From Amphritea opalescens (GTDB taxonomy: Bacteria > Pseudomonadota > Gammaproteobacteria > Pseudomonadales > Balneatricaceae), in contig NZ_RQXW01000021.1 of the NCBI RefSeq assembly GCF_003957515.1, positions 1 through 64,000 on the forward strand: 64,000 nt of DNA. The letters are read 5' to 3'. The translations under genes and the position numbers were made by a program. Positions 36,286-45,347 of the stretch are shown here, in pieces. The stretch's first letter is position 1, and every line of letters starts with the position of its first letter. The notes below the pieces were generated by a model. The model had not been told where the DNA came from. It was given only the letters and a program-made list of their open reading frames with translations, and made no database searches.

Positions 36286-36314
36286 GGAGCCTCTAAAAAA
36301 ACCTCTGAGGCTCC
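36286..36314 (-). terminator. Stem-loop between dctP and dctQ of the third TRAP operon
   Basis: GGAGCCTC pairs with GAGGCTCC (8 bases) around a 13-base loop, with an A-run on its left that reads as T-run on the minus strand. It looks like a partial terminator that keeps the receptor more abundant than the permease. A like hairpin sits at the same place in the first TRAP operon. Confidence 0.75.
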
Positions 36315-36329
36315 AATGGGTATCAAGCA

Positions 36330-37358
36330 TTAAAAATCGGCAACGATCTCGGCTAATACATCTTTGCCCAACCGTTCTTCCAACTTTGGCCAAGTAACGG
36401 CACGGATCTTTTCAGCAATGACCCGTCGTTCAGCATCGGTCATTGGCAAGATTTCAACCCCGAAAGCTGCCAATTTTTCCAAGTTGGCAGCATCATTTTC
36501 ACGGCTCCATTCAACAAAGGTCGCGGCCGCCTTAGCGAAGACATCAGCAACAACTTTACGCTGTTCGGCATTCAGCTTCTTTTCCCAGGTTTTTTTACTG
36601 GCGTAGTAAGTCGTGCTTTCAACAAAGGCGTTGTATGGAATGTAATAATTAATAGCTTCTTTAAACGTGGCATAGGTTGCTTCAGGCGTTGCGCCGATCA
36701 TGCCATCCACGACCCCTTGCTGCAGTGCCGGAAAAGCATCGCCCCAGTCGATGGTGGTGGTGTTGTAACCCATATCCTGAGTCGCCAGCTTAGCGGCCTG
36801 AGAGCTCCAAACACGAATATTCTGCCCCTTATCGTCAGTATTGCGATAGTTATCAGGCACCGCTGAAGTCATCACGCCAACAAACCCTTCACCGGTCATC
36901 CCCAGAAGTTTCAAGCCTAGTCGATCCATACGCTGGTCGAACAACTTATAAAAGTTTGAACCTGGGCTGTAAAGCTTCTCCATCTCGTCGTAATTAGACA
37001 CAAGATAAGGCAAGGAATTGATTTCAAGAATCGGGTCCTTATGGCTATAAACAAAGGCATGTACGATATCAACACTGCCGCGCACCGCTTCACCCATTAA
37101 CTGCTCGCCGGACCCCAGTTGACTCGCCATATGGAGTTTCACTTTGAGATCTACCCCCGCGCCTTCCAGATCTTTTTTGATCTGCTGCATCACTTCTGAT
37201 GCATATTGGTCTGGCGCATGCGTGGTGGCTATACGAAGTGTTGTTGCGTGGGTTAACGGAGCCAATGTTGCGCCAAACACCACGATACCCGTCGCTAGCG
37301 CTTTCATGTTAGACATAAAACACGATTTAAACTGAAAGCGGTTATGGATTTTATTCAT
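36330..37358 (-). CDS. dctP: TRAP substrate-binding protein (third system)
   Basis: A 342-residue DctP-family periplasmic receptor. The N-terminus (MNKIHNRFQ, hydrophobic stretch at residues 19-35, ALTHA cleavage region) is a somewhat long signal peptide. Family landmarks are DKGQNIRVWSSQAAKLATQDMG (ligand-binding Arg), DAFPALQQGVVDGMIG and a C-terminal helix pair. The ATG at 37358 has GGAGAATA just ahead. It heads the P-Q-M operon that probably feeds the amine-oxidase/MmsA pathway downstream. Confidence 0.92.
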   Translation of the reverse strand: MNKIHNRFQFKSCFMSNMKALATGIVVFGATLAPLTHATTLRIATTHAPDQYASEVMQQIKKDLEGAGVDLKVKLHMASQLGSGEQLMGEAVRGSVDIVHAFVYSHKDPILEINSLPYLVSNYDEMEKLYSPGSNFYKLFDQRMDRLGLKLLGMTGEGFVGVMTSAVPDNYRNTDDKGQNIRVWSSQAAKLATQDMGYNTTTIDWGDAFPALQQGVVDGMIGATPEATYATFKEAINYYIPYNAFVESTTYYASKKTWEKKLNAEQRKVVADVFAKAAATFVEWSRENDAANLEKLAAFGVEILPMTDAERRVIAEKIRAVTWPKLEERLGKDVLAEIVADF

Positions 37359-38234
37359 ATTATTCTCCACGACCTTCTTTTGAAGGTTATTGTTATTTAT
37401 CTGCAGCCATAGACGATTGCGCCAAAAAATTATTCGTTCATCGGTCACAAGAGAACGAGAACGAACGCCTGTTTTCGATGATGCAAACCATCCTAGACAC
37501 GGAAGAGGTATGTTTAAAACCAAAGTTGCTAATGTTTAAGTTATCAAGAGGTGACCTATTGAAGCACAGGAAAAAAATTCATTACCAAGGGATGATAATC
37601 ATCATTCACAGACAAGATGATATGGAGAGCTAACCAAGTAAGCTTCAGAGTCAACGAACTGCCATGTGTTCTGCAGCTTTCGCTTTTCAGGTCAAACACC
37701 GGACAGGCTTCTACGGACGTCTATAACCACCATCCAACATGCAAAGACGGTTCATCTCTCATTTGCCAAGAGATATTGTGATTCAGATAAGTAGAACGAA
37801 AAAACTTAGATCGATAACAGACAACGCGATTTTATTAAAGTGATGGATATAATGATGCTTGTGCCGCACAGTAAGTTGATTGAGGATATAGTAATCCTCC
37901 CGAAGAATAACGGCATCAAGACTACGTCTTTCTTCAACCGGATCTGAGCAAAAAGAAATTAATCGTTAAAAAGTTCAATACATTACACAAAAGCCGTTAT
38001 TGGACCTCTTACTCTTAATGACAAAAACAACCGTCTCGATAGTTTCGACCTTAATGGCCTTACCGCCACCAAACCTGACGGTAATATGTGTAAGCGCTCA
38101 CAGCACCAACGCTTTTAATCATCAGAGCTGTGAACCAATAAAGTATCACCAATAGGCCTGTCACACACAATAATAACGACATTCAAAAGTAGGCAGTAAA
38201 ATAAGATACAGCACTCGTCCCAGTCGTTTGCTAG
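37359..38234. other. Long gap with a possible binding-protein gene remnant
   Basis: A gap of 876 bases without an intact gene. It contains the promoter for the third TRAP operon near its left end. On the plus strand, 37963-38118, a short open frame reads KAVIGPLTLNDKNNRLDSFDL and on to a stop. This resembles the last strand and tail of a branched-chain-amino-acid-type periplasmic binding protein, so the gap may hold the decayed end of one. The rest shows nothing I recognise. Confidence 0.3.
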
Positions 38235-38780
38235 TTACTCTTCAGTATAAGGCTCTATTTTGTAGGCTTCCATCGTATAGCCCGATGTACCCAGTTCATG
38301 GGCAACGGTAGCGACTTTGATTTCACCGCTTACCCAAATCGCATCATAGAGGTTTTCGACATCGGTACCCGGCTCGAAGGTCACATGAATCATCTGATTC
38401 GACGGTGGTGGCGGGACATGAATACAGGCGCCAAAATATGGTACGAGAAAGAACTCGGTCACCGCCATCCCCTCTTCCACCAGCGGCACGACAAACCCAG
38501 GAATACGGATCATTTTGCCATCCACTTCGGGCACCACCGGCGCAGAACTGAGTGCTTCCATCATCGCTTTTAACTTGATTTCAGCCAGCGGATCATAGTC
38601 ATCCAAGCTGCCAAACTGAGTGGTATCAAAAATAGCCTCGAAAGAGTAGTCCGCCGGCATCAGGCTATCCCACTCCATATTCTCCACCGTTTTGCCATTG
38701 ATCGTCGCCGCTTGTAACACGCCAACGGATAGCATAAGGGTGAAGGTCAGGCGGGTAACAAAAAACATAAATCGTTTCAT
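38235..38780 (-). CDS. DUF3299 protein of the zinc uptake operon
   Basis: A 181-residue secreted protein with a signal peptide (cleavage near residue 24) and a DUF3299 domain. Features are the GKMIRIPGFVVPL strand, FFLVPYFGACIHVPPPPSNQMIHV with a conserved Cys and His, and IWVSGEIKV. In the Vibrio zrg zinc-uptake operon such a protein accompanies the ABC transporter and the ZrgA receptor. It is the last gene here, 4 bases after the permease gene. Its molecular role is not established. Confidence 0.85.
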   Translation of the reverse strand: MKRFMFFVTRLTFTLMLSVGVLQAATINGKTVENMEWDSLMPADYSFEAIFDTTQFGSLDDYDPLAEIKLKAMMEALSSAPVVPEVDGKMIRIPGFVVPLVEEGMAVTEFFLVPYFGACIHVPPPPSNQMIHVTFEPGTDVENLYDAIWVSGEIKVATVAHELGTSGYTMEAYKIEPYTEE

Positions 38781-38784
38781 TAAG

Positions 38785-40044
38785 TCATATCCGTACAGTC
38801 ATACCATCGGCCAGCGAATAACGATAGGCGCGATAGCCAGGGATCAACCCAGTAAGGGTGCCAGCCACTAAGACCAGTAGTAATAACTTAAGTTCAGCTA
38901 ACTCAGGCAAACTCAGCGATAACTGTAGGCCATACCACTGCTCTAATAGCGGCAGTCCAAGTGCCAAACCACTATAAAGTAGCAACATGCCCAATGCTAT
39001 CCCTAGCAACGTCAATAAGCCCGTTTCGATTACTAGTAGCATCACTATCTGTAATGGCCGACAACCGACCGACCGCAGAATAGCTAACTCACGACGACGT
39101 TCGTTTAAGCCGGTTAATAGCACCGTCAACATCGTAAATAAACCGGATAAAACCACAAAGCCTGAAATCAACAGCAGTGCATTTTCTGCAATACCGATCA
39201 TCCCCCAAAGCTCTTGTAAAGCGACGCCCGGCAAGACCGCTTGAAGCGGTTCTGCACGATAGTTACTGATATAGCGCTGCAACTGAAAAGTCGCTATCTT
39301 CGACTTCAGCCCCAAGAGAAACGCAGTAATTTGATGCGGTTGTAGGTCTCTCTCCTCCAGTGGCATAGTTCCACCGGAACCTGGAATATACGCACCACTT
39401 TGCCAATCCACATGGATCGCCTCGATCGCTTGAAGGCTCACGTGCAGTGTCCGGTCGACGGGGGTTCCCGTCGCTGCGAGAATACCCGATACGGTAAAGG
39501 GCTGATCTTTATGCTTACTAAAACTGGTACTCCCTACCCCATGAGCAATCACGACCTGATCGCCTAACTGGTAGTTGAGTTTTTTAGCCACCTCAGCCCC
39601 TAGCACCACATCATGTAATTGCTTAAACGGTACTCCTTGAGAAAAAGTCAAAGGCCGTTTTTTACCATAACGATAGTGTTGAAAATAAGCATCGGTAGTG
39701 CCCAACACCCGATAGCCTCGATGGGAATCCCCTAGCGAAAAGGGAATGGACCAAGCCACCTTAGAGTTGCTGGCAATATCCTGATAACTCTCCCAACTAA
39801 CATTGTTGGTGGCATTACCAATGCGAAAGACGGAATACAGCAACAGCTGAACCGACCCCGACCGTGCACCGACAATCAGATCGGTGCCCGCGATGGTCGA
39901 GCTAAAACTCTGCTTTGCGCCATGGCGTACCTTTTCAACCCCCAATAGCAGCGCCACGCTCACCGCAATTGAACAGATGATCATTAAGGCCGTCATCCGA
40001 CGGTTCAACAAACTTTTATACACCAAATTCAGAATGAGTTTCAT
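38785..40044 (-). CDS. ABC transporter permease (FtsX/MacB-like, zinc operon)
   Basis: A 419-residue permease with one N-terminal and three C-terminal transmembrane helices, and a large extracytoplasmic MacB-like domain between them (residues 45-270). The C-terminal FtsX-type segment LNERRRELAILRSVGCRP is diagnostic. It overlaps the ATPase gene by 4 bases. Together with the ATPase, DUF3299 protein and His-rich ZrgA it forms a ZrgABC-like zinc uptake system, as first described in Vibrio cholerae. Confidence 0.88.
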   Translation of the reverse strand: MKLILNLVYKSLLNRRMTALMIICSIAVSVALLLGVEKVRHGAKQSFSSTIAGTDLIVGARSGSVQLLLYSVFRIGNATNNVSWESYQDIASNSKVAWSIPFSLGDSHRGYRVLGTTDAYFQHYRYGKKRPLTFSQGVPFKQLHDVVLGAEVAKKLNYQLGDQVVIAHGVGSTSFSKHKDQPFTVSGILAATGTPVDRTLHVSLQAIEAIHVDWQSGAYIPGSGGTMPLEERDLQPHQITAFLLGLKSKIATFQLQRYISNYRAEPLQAVLPGVALQELWGMIGIAENALLLISGFVVLSGLFTMLTVLLTGLNERRRELAILRSVGCRPLQIVMLLVIETGLLTLLGIALGMLLLYSGLALGLPLLEQWYGLQLSLSLPELAELKLLLLVLVAGTLTGLIPGYRAYRYSLADGMTVRI

Positions 40045-40736
40045 CCACGGCCTCCCGCACGATTTAACTGCTGCAGATCGACCACGCGGGTGAAGTGCTT
40101 GGTTAACGCCCGATCATGACTGACAAATAGCAAGGTAATGCCATGCTGGTCACACTCCTCGATTAACAACTTAATAAAACCCGCCCTATTGTCACTATCC
40201 AAAGAGGAGGTCGGCTCATCGGCAATAATAATACGGGGATTGCCGATCAGAGCACGAGCCGCGGCCACCCGCTGTTGCTGCCCGATACTGAGATCCGTCA
40301 CCGGTTTATCAATCAACGCCGCTAATCCTAACGATGCTAACAACGCCGATGCAGCAGCCTCCGCCGTGCCGTAGTGAAGACAGGCTTGCTCTCGCCGTAG
40401 TGCCGAAAAGTGACAGGGTAATAACACGTTTTCCTGCACCGATAGGTAGGGCAATAAATTAAATTGTTGGAAAATGAGTCCAATATGATCCGCACGGAAA
40501 CGATCCCGTGCAGCAGCAGACAGCTCACTGAGATCACAGCCATCCACAACAATGCGCCCTGTCACTGGCTGATGGATACCCGCCATCAGGTTCAGTAAGG
40601 TTGACTTACCACAGCCTGATGGACCATGCAGAAACAGCTTTTCTCCAGCTTCAATCTGCAGTTGATCAATATCCAGCACCGGCGTGTCAGGACGCCAGTA
40701 AAATTTAAGCTGCTGCAGCTCAATCAATGAACTCAT
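40041..40736 (-). CDS. ABC transporter ATP-binding protein (zinc operon)
   Basis: A 231-residue ABC ATPase of the LolD/MacB type. It has Walker A GPSGCGKST near residue 38, signature TDLSIGQQQRVAAARALIG, Walker B IIIADEPTSSLD and the switch His in LFVSHDRALTKHF. It powers the permease encoded immediately downstream. It follows zrgA by 19 bases. Confidence 0.92.
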   Translation of the reverse strand: MSSLIELQQLKFYWRPDTPVLDIDQLQIEAGEKLFLHGPSGCGKSTLLNLMAGIHQPVTGRIVVDGCDLSELSAAARDRFRADHIGLIFQQFNLLPYLSVQENVLLPCHFSALRREQACLHYGTAEAAASALLASLGLAALIDKPVTDLSIGQQQRVAAARALIGNPRIIIADEPTSSLDSDNRAGFIKLLIEECDQHGITLLFVSHDRALTKHFTRVVDLQQLNRAGGRG

Positions 40737-40755
40737 TCGGACAGGTTTCCTGTAA

Positions 40756-41439
40756 CTAGAATTTAAATAGCGGCTCGGCAGCGGTAAGGTGCTTCACACC
40801 TTGGTCAAAACCAGCTTCCACAGGGACAATGTATTGCACTTCAAGTTCCTTCAGTAGCGGGAAATGGCTAAAGAGTTTAACGTCGACTTGTTGCAATGCT
40901 TGGATGTTGCCACATTTAAACTGATAATCCAGATCATAATCACTATGGCCGGCTTCATCATGGTGAGCGTGTTCTTCACCATCATGATCGTCGTGGTGCT
41001 CTTCGTCATGATCGTGACCTTCTTCGTCATGATCGTGATGCTCTTCATCATGATCCGCTTCATCATGATCGTGATGGTCTTCGTCATGATCATCAGCTTT
41101 ATCGTGCTCATGCTCATCATCCTGTTCTGATAACGAGCTTTCGATCGACGCCAGTGTCATTTTACATTGCGCCGCGGCGGGCAATGACACCACATTCTCT
41201 GGGTTGTTAAGTAATGCTGTCGCCTGCTCAACGATGCTGCGCTGCTCTGCTGTATGGGGTGCGTGCTCAAACCCCAGAATATTCATCGCGGGCGTTTCTA
41301 TCTGTAATTGCAGAACATCATCTTCAATGACAAGCTGCATCGTCGCGGCACCATGTTCATGACTTCCGTGCTGTCTCTCATAACCCACCGCAGGCACCGC
41401 GAGGGTTGTTGCCATCAATGCCAAGCAATACTTATTCAT
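40756..41439 (-). CDS. zrgA: ZrgA-family zinc-binding protein (DUF2796)
   Basis: A 227-residue secreted protein of the DUF2796/ZrgA family. A short signal peptide (about residues 1-19) is followed by an HGSHEHG segment. A very His/Asp/Glu-rich stretch spans residues 107-166, with about 20 His residues, and a Cys-containing C-terminal domain ends it. The stretch should bind several zinc ions. It is the first gene of the zrg-like operon, with a Zur-like palindrome 37 bases upstream of its ATG, so zinc-starvation control is likely. Confidence 0.92.
   Translation of the reverse strand: MNKYCLALMATTLAVPAVGYERQHGSHEHGAATMQLVIEDDVLQLQIETPAMNILGFEHAPHTAEQRSIVEQATALLNNPENVVSLPAAAQCKMTLASIESSLSEQDDEHEHDKADDHDEDHHDHDEADHDEEHHDHDEEGHDHDEEHHDDHDGEEHAHHDEAGHSDYDLDYQFKCGNIQALQQVDVKLFSHFPLLKELEVQYIVPVEAGFDQGVKHLTAAEPLFKF
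40950..41115 (-). repeat. Imperfect tandem repeat coding for the His-rich zinc arm
   Basis: Repeated CATGATCACGA-like units inside zrgA encode HDHDEEHH-type blocks. The region is a low-complexity repeat that may vary in length by slippage. Antisense ORFs with long Ile/Val/Met runs across it are artefacts. Confidence 0.7.
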
Positions 41440-41475
41440 AAATACAAACTCTCTCAGATGATTCTAAAAAAGTTA

Positions 41476-41485
41476 TGTTATAACA
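41476..41485. promoter_or_regulatory. Zur-like box before zrgA
   Basis: The perfect palindrome TGTTATAACA was sought within AAAGTTATGTTATAACAAAA; the strict core here reads TGTTATAACA from 41477 with flanking A/T. It resembles the core of gammaproteobacterial Zur sites (TGTTATANTATAACA). Its place 37 bases before the zrgA start fits zinc-dependent repression. Assignment is by consensus memory only. Confidence 0.6.
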
Positions 41486-41516
41486 AAAGACAGCTATAAA
41501 GAATGGTTGCGACATA

Positions 41517-41550
41517 AAAAAACCCCGACCGTCAAACGATCAGGGTTTTA
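41517..41550 (-). terminator. Terminator after the asparaginase gene
   Basis: AAACCCCGACCGT and ACGATCAGGGTTT pair with G-U wobbles around a CAA loop. An A-run on the left gives a U-tail on the minus strand. It separates the asparaginase transcript from zrgA. Confidence 0.85.
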
Positions 41551-41571
41551 TTGAGCCCGTCAAAATCTGCC

Positions 41572-42588
41572 TTACGACATCTCGCCGCACAGTGGCTTAA
41601 TCATCAACGCCCCGACCTGCTCTTGGGGTTGAGTGGCGATGAGATAGTGCAGCTTAGTAAAGGCCGCTTCCAATGTCAGATCGCTACCGGGAATAACACC
41701 AATACGATTCAGGGTGGCGCCGGTCGCATAAGCTCCCTGACTCACTCCACCCTGTAGACACTGGGTCACATTCACGATGCTAACGCCCCGCTTAATGGCC
41801 GCTTCGAGAACCATCATTAATTCGCTGTTCGCATCTGGCGGATTACCCGCACCATAGGTCTGCAAGACACAGCCTTTAACCGCGTTATCATTGAGTATTG
41901 CGTCAGCCACTCTAGCAGATATACCGGGATAAACCGGCAAGACCACCACCGCATTCGGATCAAACACCGGAAAGCTCAAGGTGGGCTCGCCAGCGGGCAG
42001 TAAGCGCTCGGAGAAAAGCTTAAGATGAATACCCGCCTGGCCTAAGAGTTCACAATTCGGTGAAGCAAACGCATCTAACGCTGAACTCTTTAGTTTACGA
42101 GAGCGATTACCCCGAAGCAGATAACCATTAAAGCAGAGACAGACTTCAGGAATATCATAGCGACCAGCAAACATCAGCGATGTTAACAGGTTATCGAGCG
42201 CATCATTGCGTAACTCGGCCAACGGAATCTGCGAGCCCGTCACAATCACCGGCTTATTCAGTCGCTGAAACAGATACGACAACATGGAGGCGGTATAAGC
42301 CATCGTATCGGTGCCATGTAGCAGCACAAAACCATCATACTGCTGCCAGTGAGCGCCGATAATACCGGCCAGCTCACACCAGTGATGGGGTTGCAGATTG
42401 GAACTGTCGATCAAGTGATCCAGTTCCAGCAGATCGAATGTCGGTAATTGATCTGCTTGATCACTTCCCAACTGCTCACGCACCTTTTTCTCAAAACCGG
42501 CCACTGGCACATAACCCTGTGCCGAGGCTTGCATACCGATAGTACCACCGGCATAAATGATCAAGATATGTCGCTTCAGAGGCATCAT
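41572..42588 (-). CDS. ansA: Type I L-asparaginase
   Basis: A 338-residue asparaginase of the cytoplasmic E. coli AnsA type. It hydrolyses asparagine to aspartate and ammonia. The first catalytic Thr is in IIYAGGTIGMQ, the second with Asp in VLLHGTDTMAYTAS. No signal peptide is present. The start is taken at ATG 42588 (MMPLKRHI), with GAG a few bases upstream; ATG 42600 is equally in frame. pyrC lies upstream on the same strand, and a strong terminator follows. Confidence 0.93.
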   Translation of the reverse strand: MMPLKRHILIIYAGGTIGMQASAQGYVPVAGFEKKVREQLGSDQADQLPTFDLLELDHLIDSSNLQPHHWCELAGIIGAHWQQYDGFVLLHGTDTMAYTASMLSYLFQRLNKPVIVTGSQIPLAELRNDALDNLLTSLMFAGRYDIPEVCLCFNGYLLRGNRSRKLKSSALDAFASPNCELLGQAGIHLKLFSERLLPAGEPTLSFPVFDPNAVVVLPVYPGISARVADAILNDNAVKGCVLQTYGAGNPPDANSELMMVLEAAIKRGVSIVNVTQCLQGGVSQGAYATGATLNRIGVIPGSDLTLEAAFTKLHYLIATQPQEQVGALMIKPLCGEMS

Positions 42589-42640
42589 TACACTCAACAT
42601 CAATAGGTCAAATAACTAGAAAATCACTAGCCTAAAGGCA

Positions 42641-43675
42641 TTAGTTCTGTAATTTCCAGCTAACCTTCTGTCCAGCAAAGAATGGCACAATGGGACGACC
42701 ATCCGGCAGAATGATCTCCTCAGGCAGGGTCCACTCTTGGCGCACTAAGGTGATCGTGCCCTTATTACGCGGCAGGCCATAAAAATCAGCGCCAAAATGG
42801 CTAGCAAACCCTTCCAACTTATCCAACACCCCCAGCTCTTCAAATACATGGGCATACAGCTCTATTGCGCTCCAAGCGCTGTAACAACCGGCACAACCGC
42901 AGGCATTTTCTTTTGCCTCTTTCGCGTGAGGGGCCGAATCGGTACCCAAAAAGAATTTAGGCGAACCCGACTGTACCATCTGTCGCAACACCGCCTGATG
43001 GGTATTTCGTTTCAATACGGGTAAACAGAAGTTATGTGGCCGCACTCCGCCCACCAGCAGATCATTACGGTTAAGCAGTAGATGTTGTGGGGTAATCGTC
43101 GCGGCAACATTATCGGATGCTTCATCGACAAAGTGTGCGGCATCGCTGGTGGTGATATGCTCAAAAACCACTTTAAGCTGCGGAAAGGCCGCCACAATCT
43201 TACTCATTTTCTGATCGATAAAAACTTTTTCACGATCGAAGATATCAACATGATGGTCGGTCACTTCACCATGAACCAAGAGTAACATCCCCTGTTCGGC
43301 CATGACCTCAAAGATAGGATACATCGCTTCTAGATCGGTCACCGCCGCTGAGGAGTTGGTGGTTGCTCCAGCCGGATAAAGTTTGGCCGCTACCACGCCT
43401 ACCGCTTTAGCATCAATAATATCCTGCCCCGTGGTGGCATTGGTGAGATACAGTGTCATCAATGGTTCAAAGGTTGAGCCCGGCTGCCGCGCCGCTAGAA
43501 TCCGTTCTTTATAGGCCATCGCCAGCGTTGCATTAACCACCGGTGGTGCCAAATTCGGCATCACGATAGCTCGCTGAAAGCAACGCGCCGTCGCCGGAAC
43601 CGTTTCTGTCAGCATATCCCCGTCACGAAAATGTAAGTGCCAGTCATCAGGGGTACAGATGGTCAAAGTTGTCAT
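42641..43675 (-). CDS. pyrC: Dihydroorotase
   Basis: A 344-residue type II dihydroorotase, third enzyme of pyrimidine synthesis. It closes carbamoyl-aspartate to dihydroorotate. The zinc ligands His-x-His are in [10 protein letters not shown], the carboxylated Lys in AAKLYPAG. Other metal His residues lie in LLVHGEV and FEHITT, and the catalytic Asp in FLGTDSAPH. The length equals that of E. coli PyrC. Confidence 0.96.
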   Translation of the reverse strand: MTTLTICTPDDWHLHFRDGDMLTETVPATARCFQRAIVMPNLAPPVVNATLAMAYKERILAARQPGSTFEPLMTLYLTNATTGQDIIDAKAVGVVAAKLYPAGATTNSSAAVTDLEAMYPIFEVMAEQGMLLLVHGEVTDHHVDIFDREKVFIDQKMSKIVAAFPQLKVVFEHITTSDAAHFVDEASDNVAATITPQHLLLNRNDLLVGGVRPHNFCLPVLKRNTHQAVLRQMVQSGSPKFFLGTDSAPHAKEAKENACGCAGCYSAWSAIELYAHVFEELGVLDKLEGFASHFGADFYGLPRNKGTITLVRQEWTLPEEIILPDGRPIVPFFAGQKVSWKLQN

Positions 43676-43793
43676 AGAGTTGGAATCCTAAACGCAGAAA
43701 GGGATATCGGAAGAATAAATATCATTATACAGACGCACCCCTAGAGCGGGAAGCTAAGGCAGATAACAGTGGGAGTGCACTGGGTAAAAAAGA

Positions 43794-44069
43794 TTATTGC
43801 GCGTCGCCACGCTGAAGAAGTTTTAATTTAGCCGGGCGCGACATTTTTTTGATTTCAGCCTCTCGTTTACACGCGGCTGAACGGTTGGCACAAGCCTGTT
43901 GATAAACCAAACTCACCGGCCGTCGAGGACGGGTATATTTGGCCCCTAAACGATCATCGAAGTTATGTTCGTTCAAGCGCCGCACGGTATCGGTCGTTAC
44001 ACCGGTATAAAGGGAGTCATCAGCACAGCGTAAAATATACACATACCATGATGTTAACTCGCCAGACAT
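43794..44069 (-). CDS. GIY-YIG domain protein (YhbQ-like)
   Basis: A 91-residue stand-alone GIY-YIG nuclease-fold protein. The motif pair is WYVYILRCADDSLYTGVT, with Tyr and Gly at the expected places, followed by Arg in RRLNEH and a Glu-containing C-terminal helix (AACKREAEIKKMSR). Relatives such as YhbQ are single-domain proteins of unclear DNA-related role. Its ATG overlaps the upstream hydrolase stop by one base (TAATG), so they are co-translated. Confidence 0.9.
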   Translation of the reverse strand: MSGELTSWYVYILRCADDSLYTGVTTDTVRRLNEHNFDDRLGAKYTRPRRPVSLVYQQACANRSAACKREAEIKKMSRPAKLKLLQRGDAQ

Positions 44070-44917
44070 TAGATCAAGTCCATCTGGCTCAGATCAATAT
44101 CAACACCATCGGTCGATGCCAAAAAGTTAATCAGCACAGGGTTAACCTGCTCTGGTTGCTCTAATGTCACCATATGACCGGCCTGTCGTATAATGGCTAA
44201 CTGGCTGCCGGGCATCAAACGGTGCATCTCTTCGATCTCTGACTGAGGGCGAGGAATATCATGTTCGCCGGACAGCATTAAGGTTGGGCAGCGAATATCA
44301 GACAACTGATCCAACATCGACTCCCGTTGAAATACCTGCTTCCCCATCGCCGTAATACCGCTCAGCTGCTCTGGCTCAAGAAACATTAGATCAAAACGGA
44401 AAGTTTCAGACAAAGCGGGATTCGCCAGCTGCGTCTCTGGGCTAAAAAGAATATCCACGATAGAATCAACGACTCGAGTCGGCAGGCTTTTTAGTTGCTC
44501 AACGACATTTAATAGGGTCAGGTAATCTTCTTCGCCCTCTTCCGTCTCACTGCCTAAATAACAGGAGATCAGCGCTAAGCTGGCGACTTCGTCAGGGTAT
44601 AACATCGCTAACTTAGCCCCCCACAACCCACCGGTCGACATACCCAAGACACTATAACGGTCGATGCCGAGTTGCTGCATCAACAGATGATGATCTTCTG
44701 CCAGCCGCTCGACACTCAGATCACCATCCGCTATCGGCTGCGAGCGACCATGCGACCATAAATCGGGAACAATACAACGAAAGTGTTGCGATAAAAATCT
44801 TAGCTGAGTATCCCATACTCGACAGTCCCACAAGAAACTGTGCCCCAATAGAAGCGGAAATCCTTCCCCCTGATCTAGATAATGCATCTCGCGCTCATTT
44901 ATCATACAGCTGGGCAT
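44069..44917 (-). CDS. Alpha/beta-fold hydrolase
   Basis: A 282-residue alpha/beta hydrolase. The oxyanion-hole HS is in LLLGHSFLWD, the nucleophile Ser94 in GMSTGG, the catalytic Asp in SGEHDIPRP and the His in AGHMVTLEQP. It resembles lactone hydrolases and 3-oxoadipate enol-lactonase-type esterases, but no substrate can be named. It is co-translated with the GIY-YIG gene. Confidence 0.9.
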   Translation of the reverse strand: MPSCMINEREMHYLDQGEGFPLLLGHSFLWDCRVWDTQLRFLSQHFRCIVPDLWSHGRSQPIADGDLSVERLAEDHHLLMQQLGIDRYSVLGMSTGGLWGAKLAMLYPDEVASLALISCYLGSETEEGEEDYLTLLNVVEQLKSLPTRVVDSIVDILFSPETQLANPALSETFRFDLMFLEPEQLSGITAMGKQVFQRESMLDQLSDIRCPTLMLSGEHDIPRPQSEIEEMHRLMPGSQLAIIRQAGHMVTLEQPEQVNPVLINFLASTDGVDIDLSQMDLI

Positions 44918-45347
44918 GGTATTCCTCTTGACAGCGACTGTCGGTTTAAATGAAATATATAGATACCTAAAAGCTCACAGACCACTCCAAAGCAAGTACA
45001 TACACAACATAAAGCCTATTTACATTAGCCGCCCAATATAGAGAAGCGCCTCCTATAACAACAGCGTTACTCTGCATAAAAAACATACACACTACCCAAA
45101 TTGGGTAATATAAAAACCCCTAACCAACGTAACCCTATTGCAATGTACCGACAACCATGAAAATCAACTATTTTCACTGAATAAAACATTGAAAACCTAA
45201 CCACAACCCAACAATAACGGGTATGACCGATCGCTCAATATGACTTATCAACTCAAAGATAATAACTCATTGCCTTCAGGGTTGATCTCGATAAACTATC
45301 ATTAAGTTTTACATTACCTATCACTATAGCAGGCCTTTGGGGCTCCC
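44918..45347. promoter_or_regulatory. AT-rich divergent promoter region with TACCCAA palindrome
   Basis: 430 bases between the leftward hydrolase and rightward lipoprotein genes. A perfect palindrome, TACCCAA-A-TTGGGTA, lies at 45093-45107. A related element, TACCC-GTT-GGGTA, occurs just before the acuI-like gene at 46941-46953. The remainder is AT-rich without hairpins or ORFs. Confidence 0.5.

Noticed and set aside
41015-41105. Short tandem repeat suspected to be a CRISPR-like array
   Set aside because: The units are in-frame His/Asp codons within zrgA, with no spacers.
40864-41130. Plus-strand ORF rich in Ile, Val, Met and Phe opposite zrgA
   Set aside because: It is the antisense of the His/Asp-rich repeat of ZrgA; the hydrophobic look is an artefact of the repeat.
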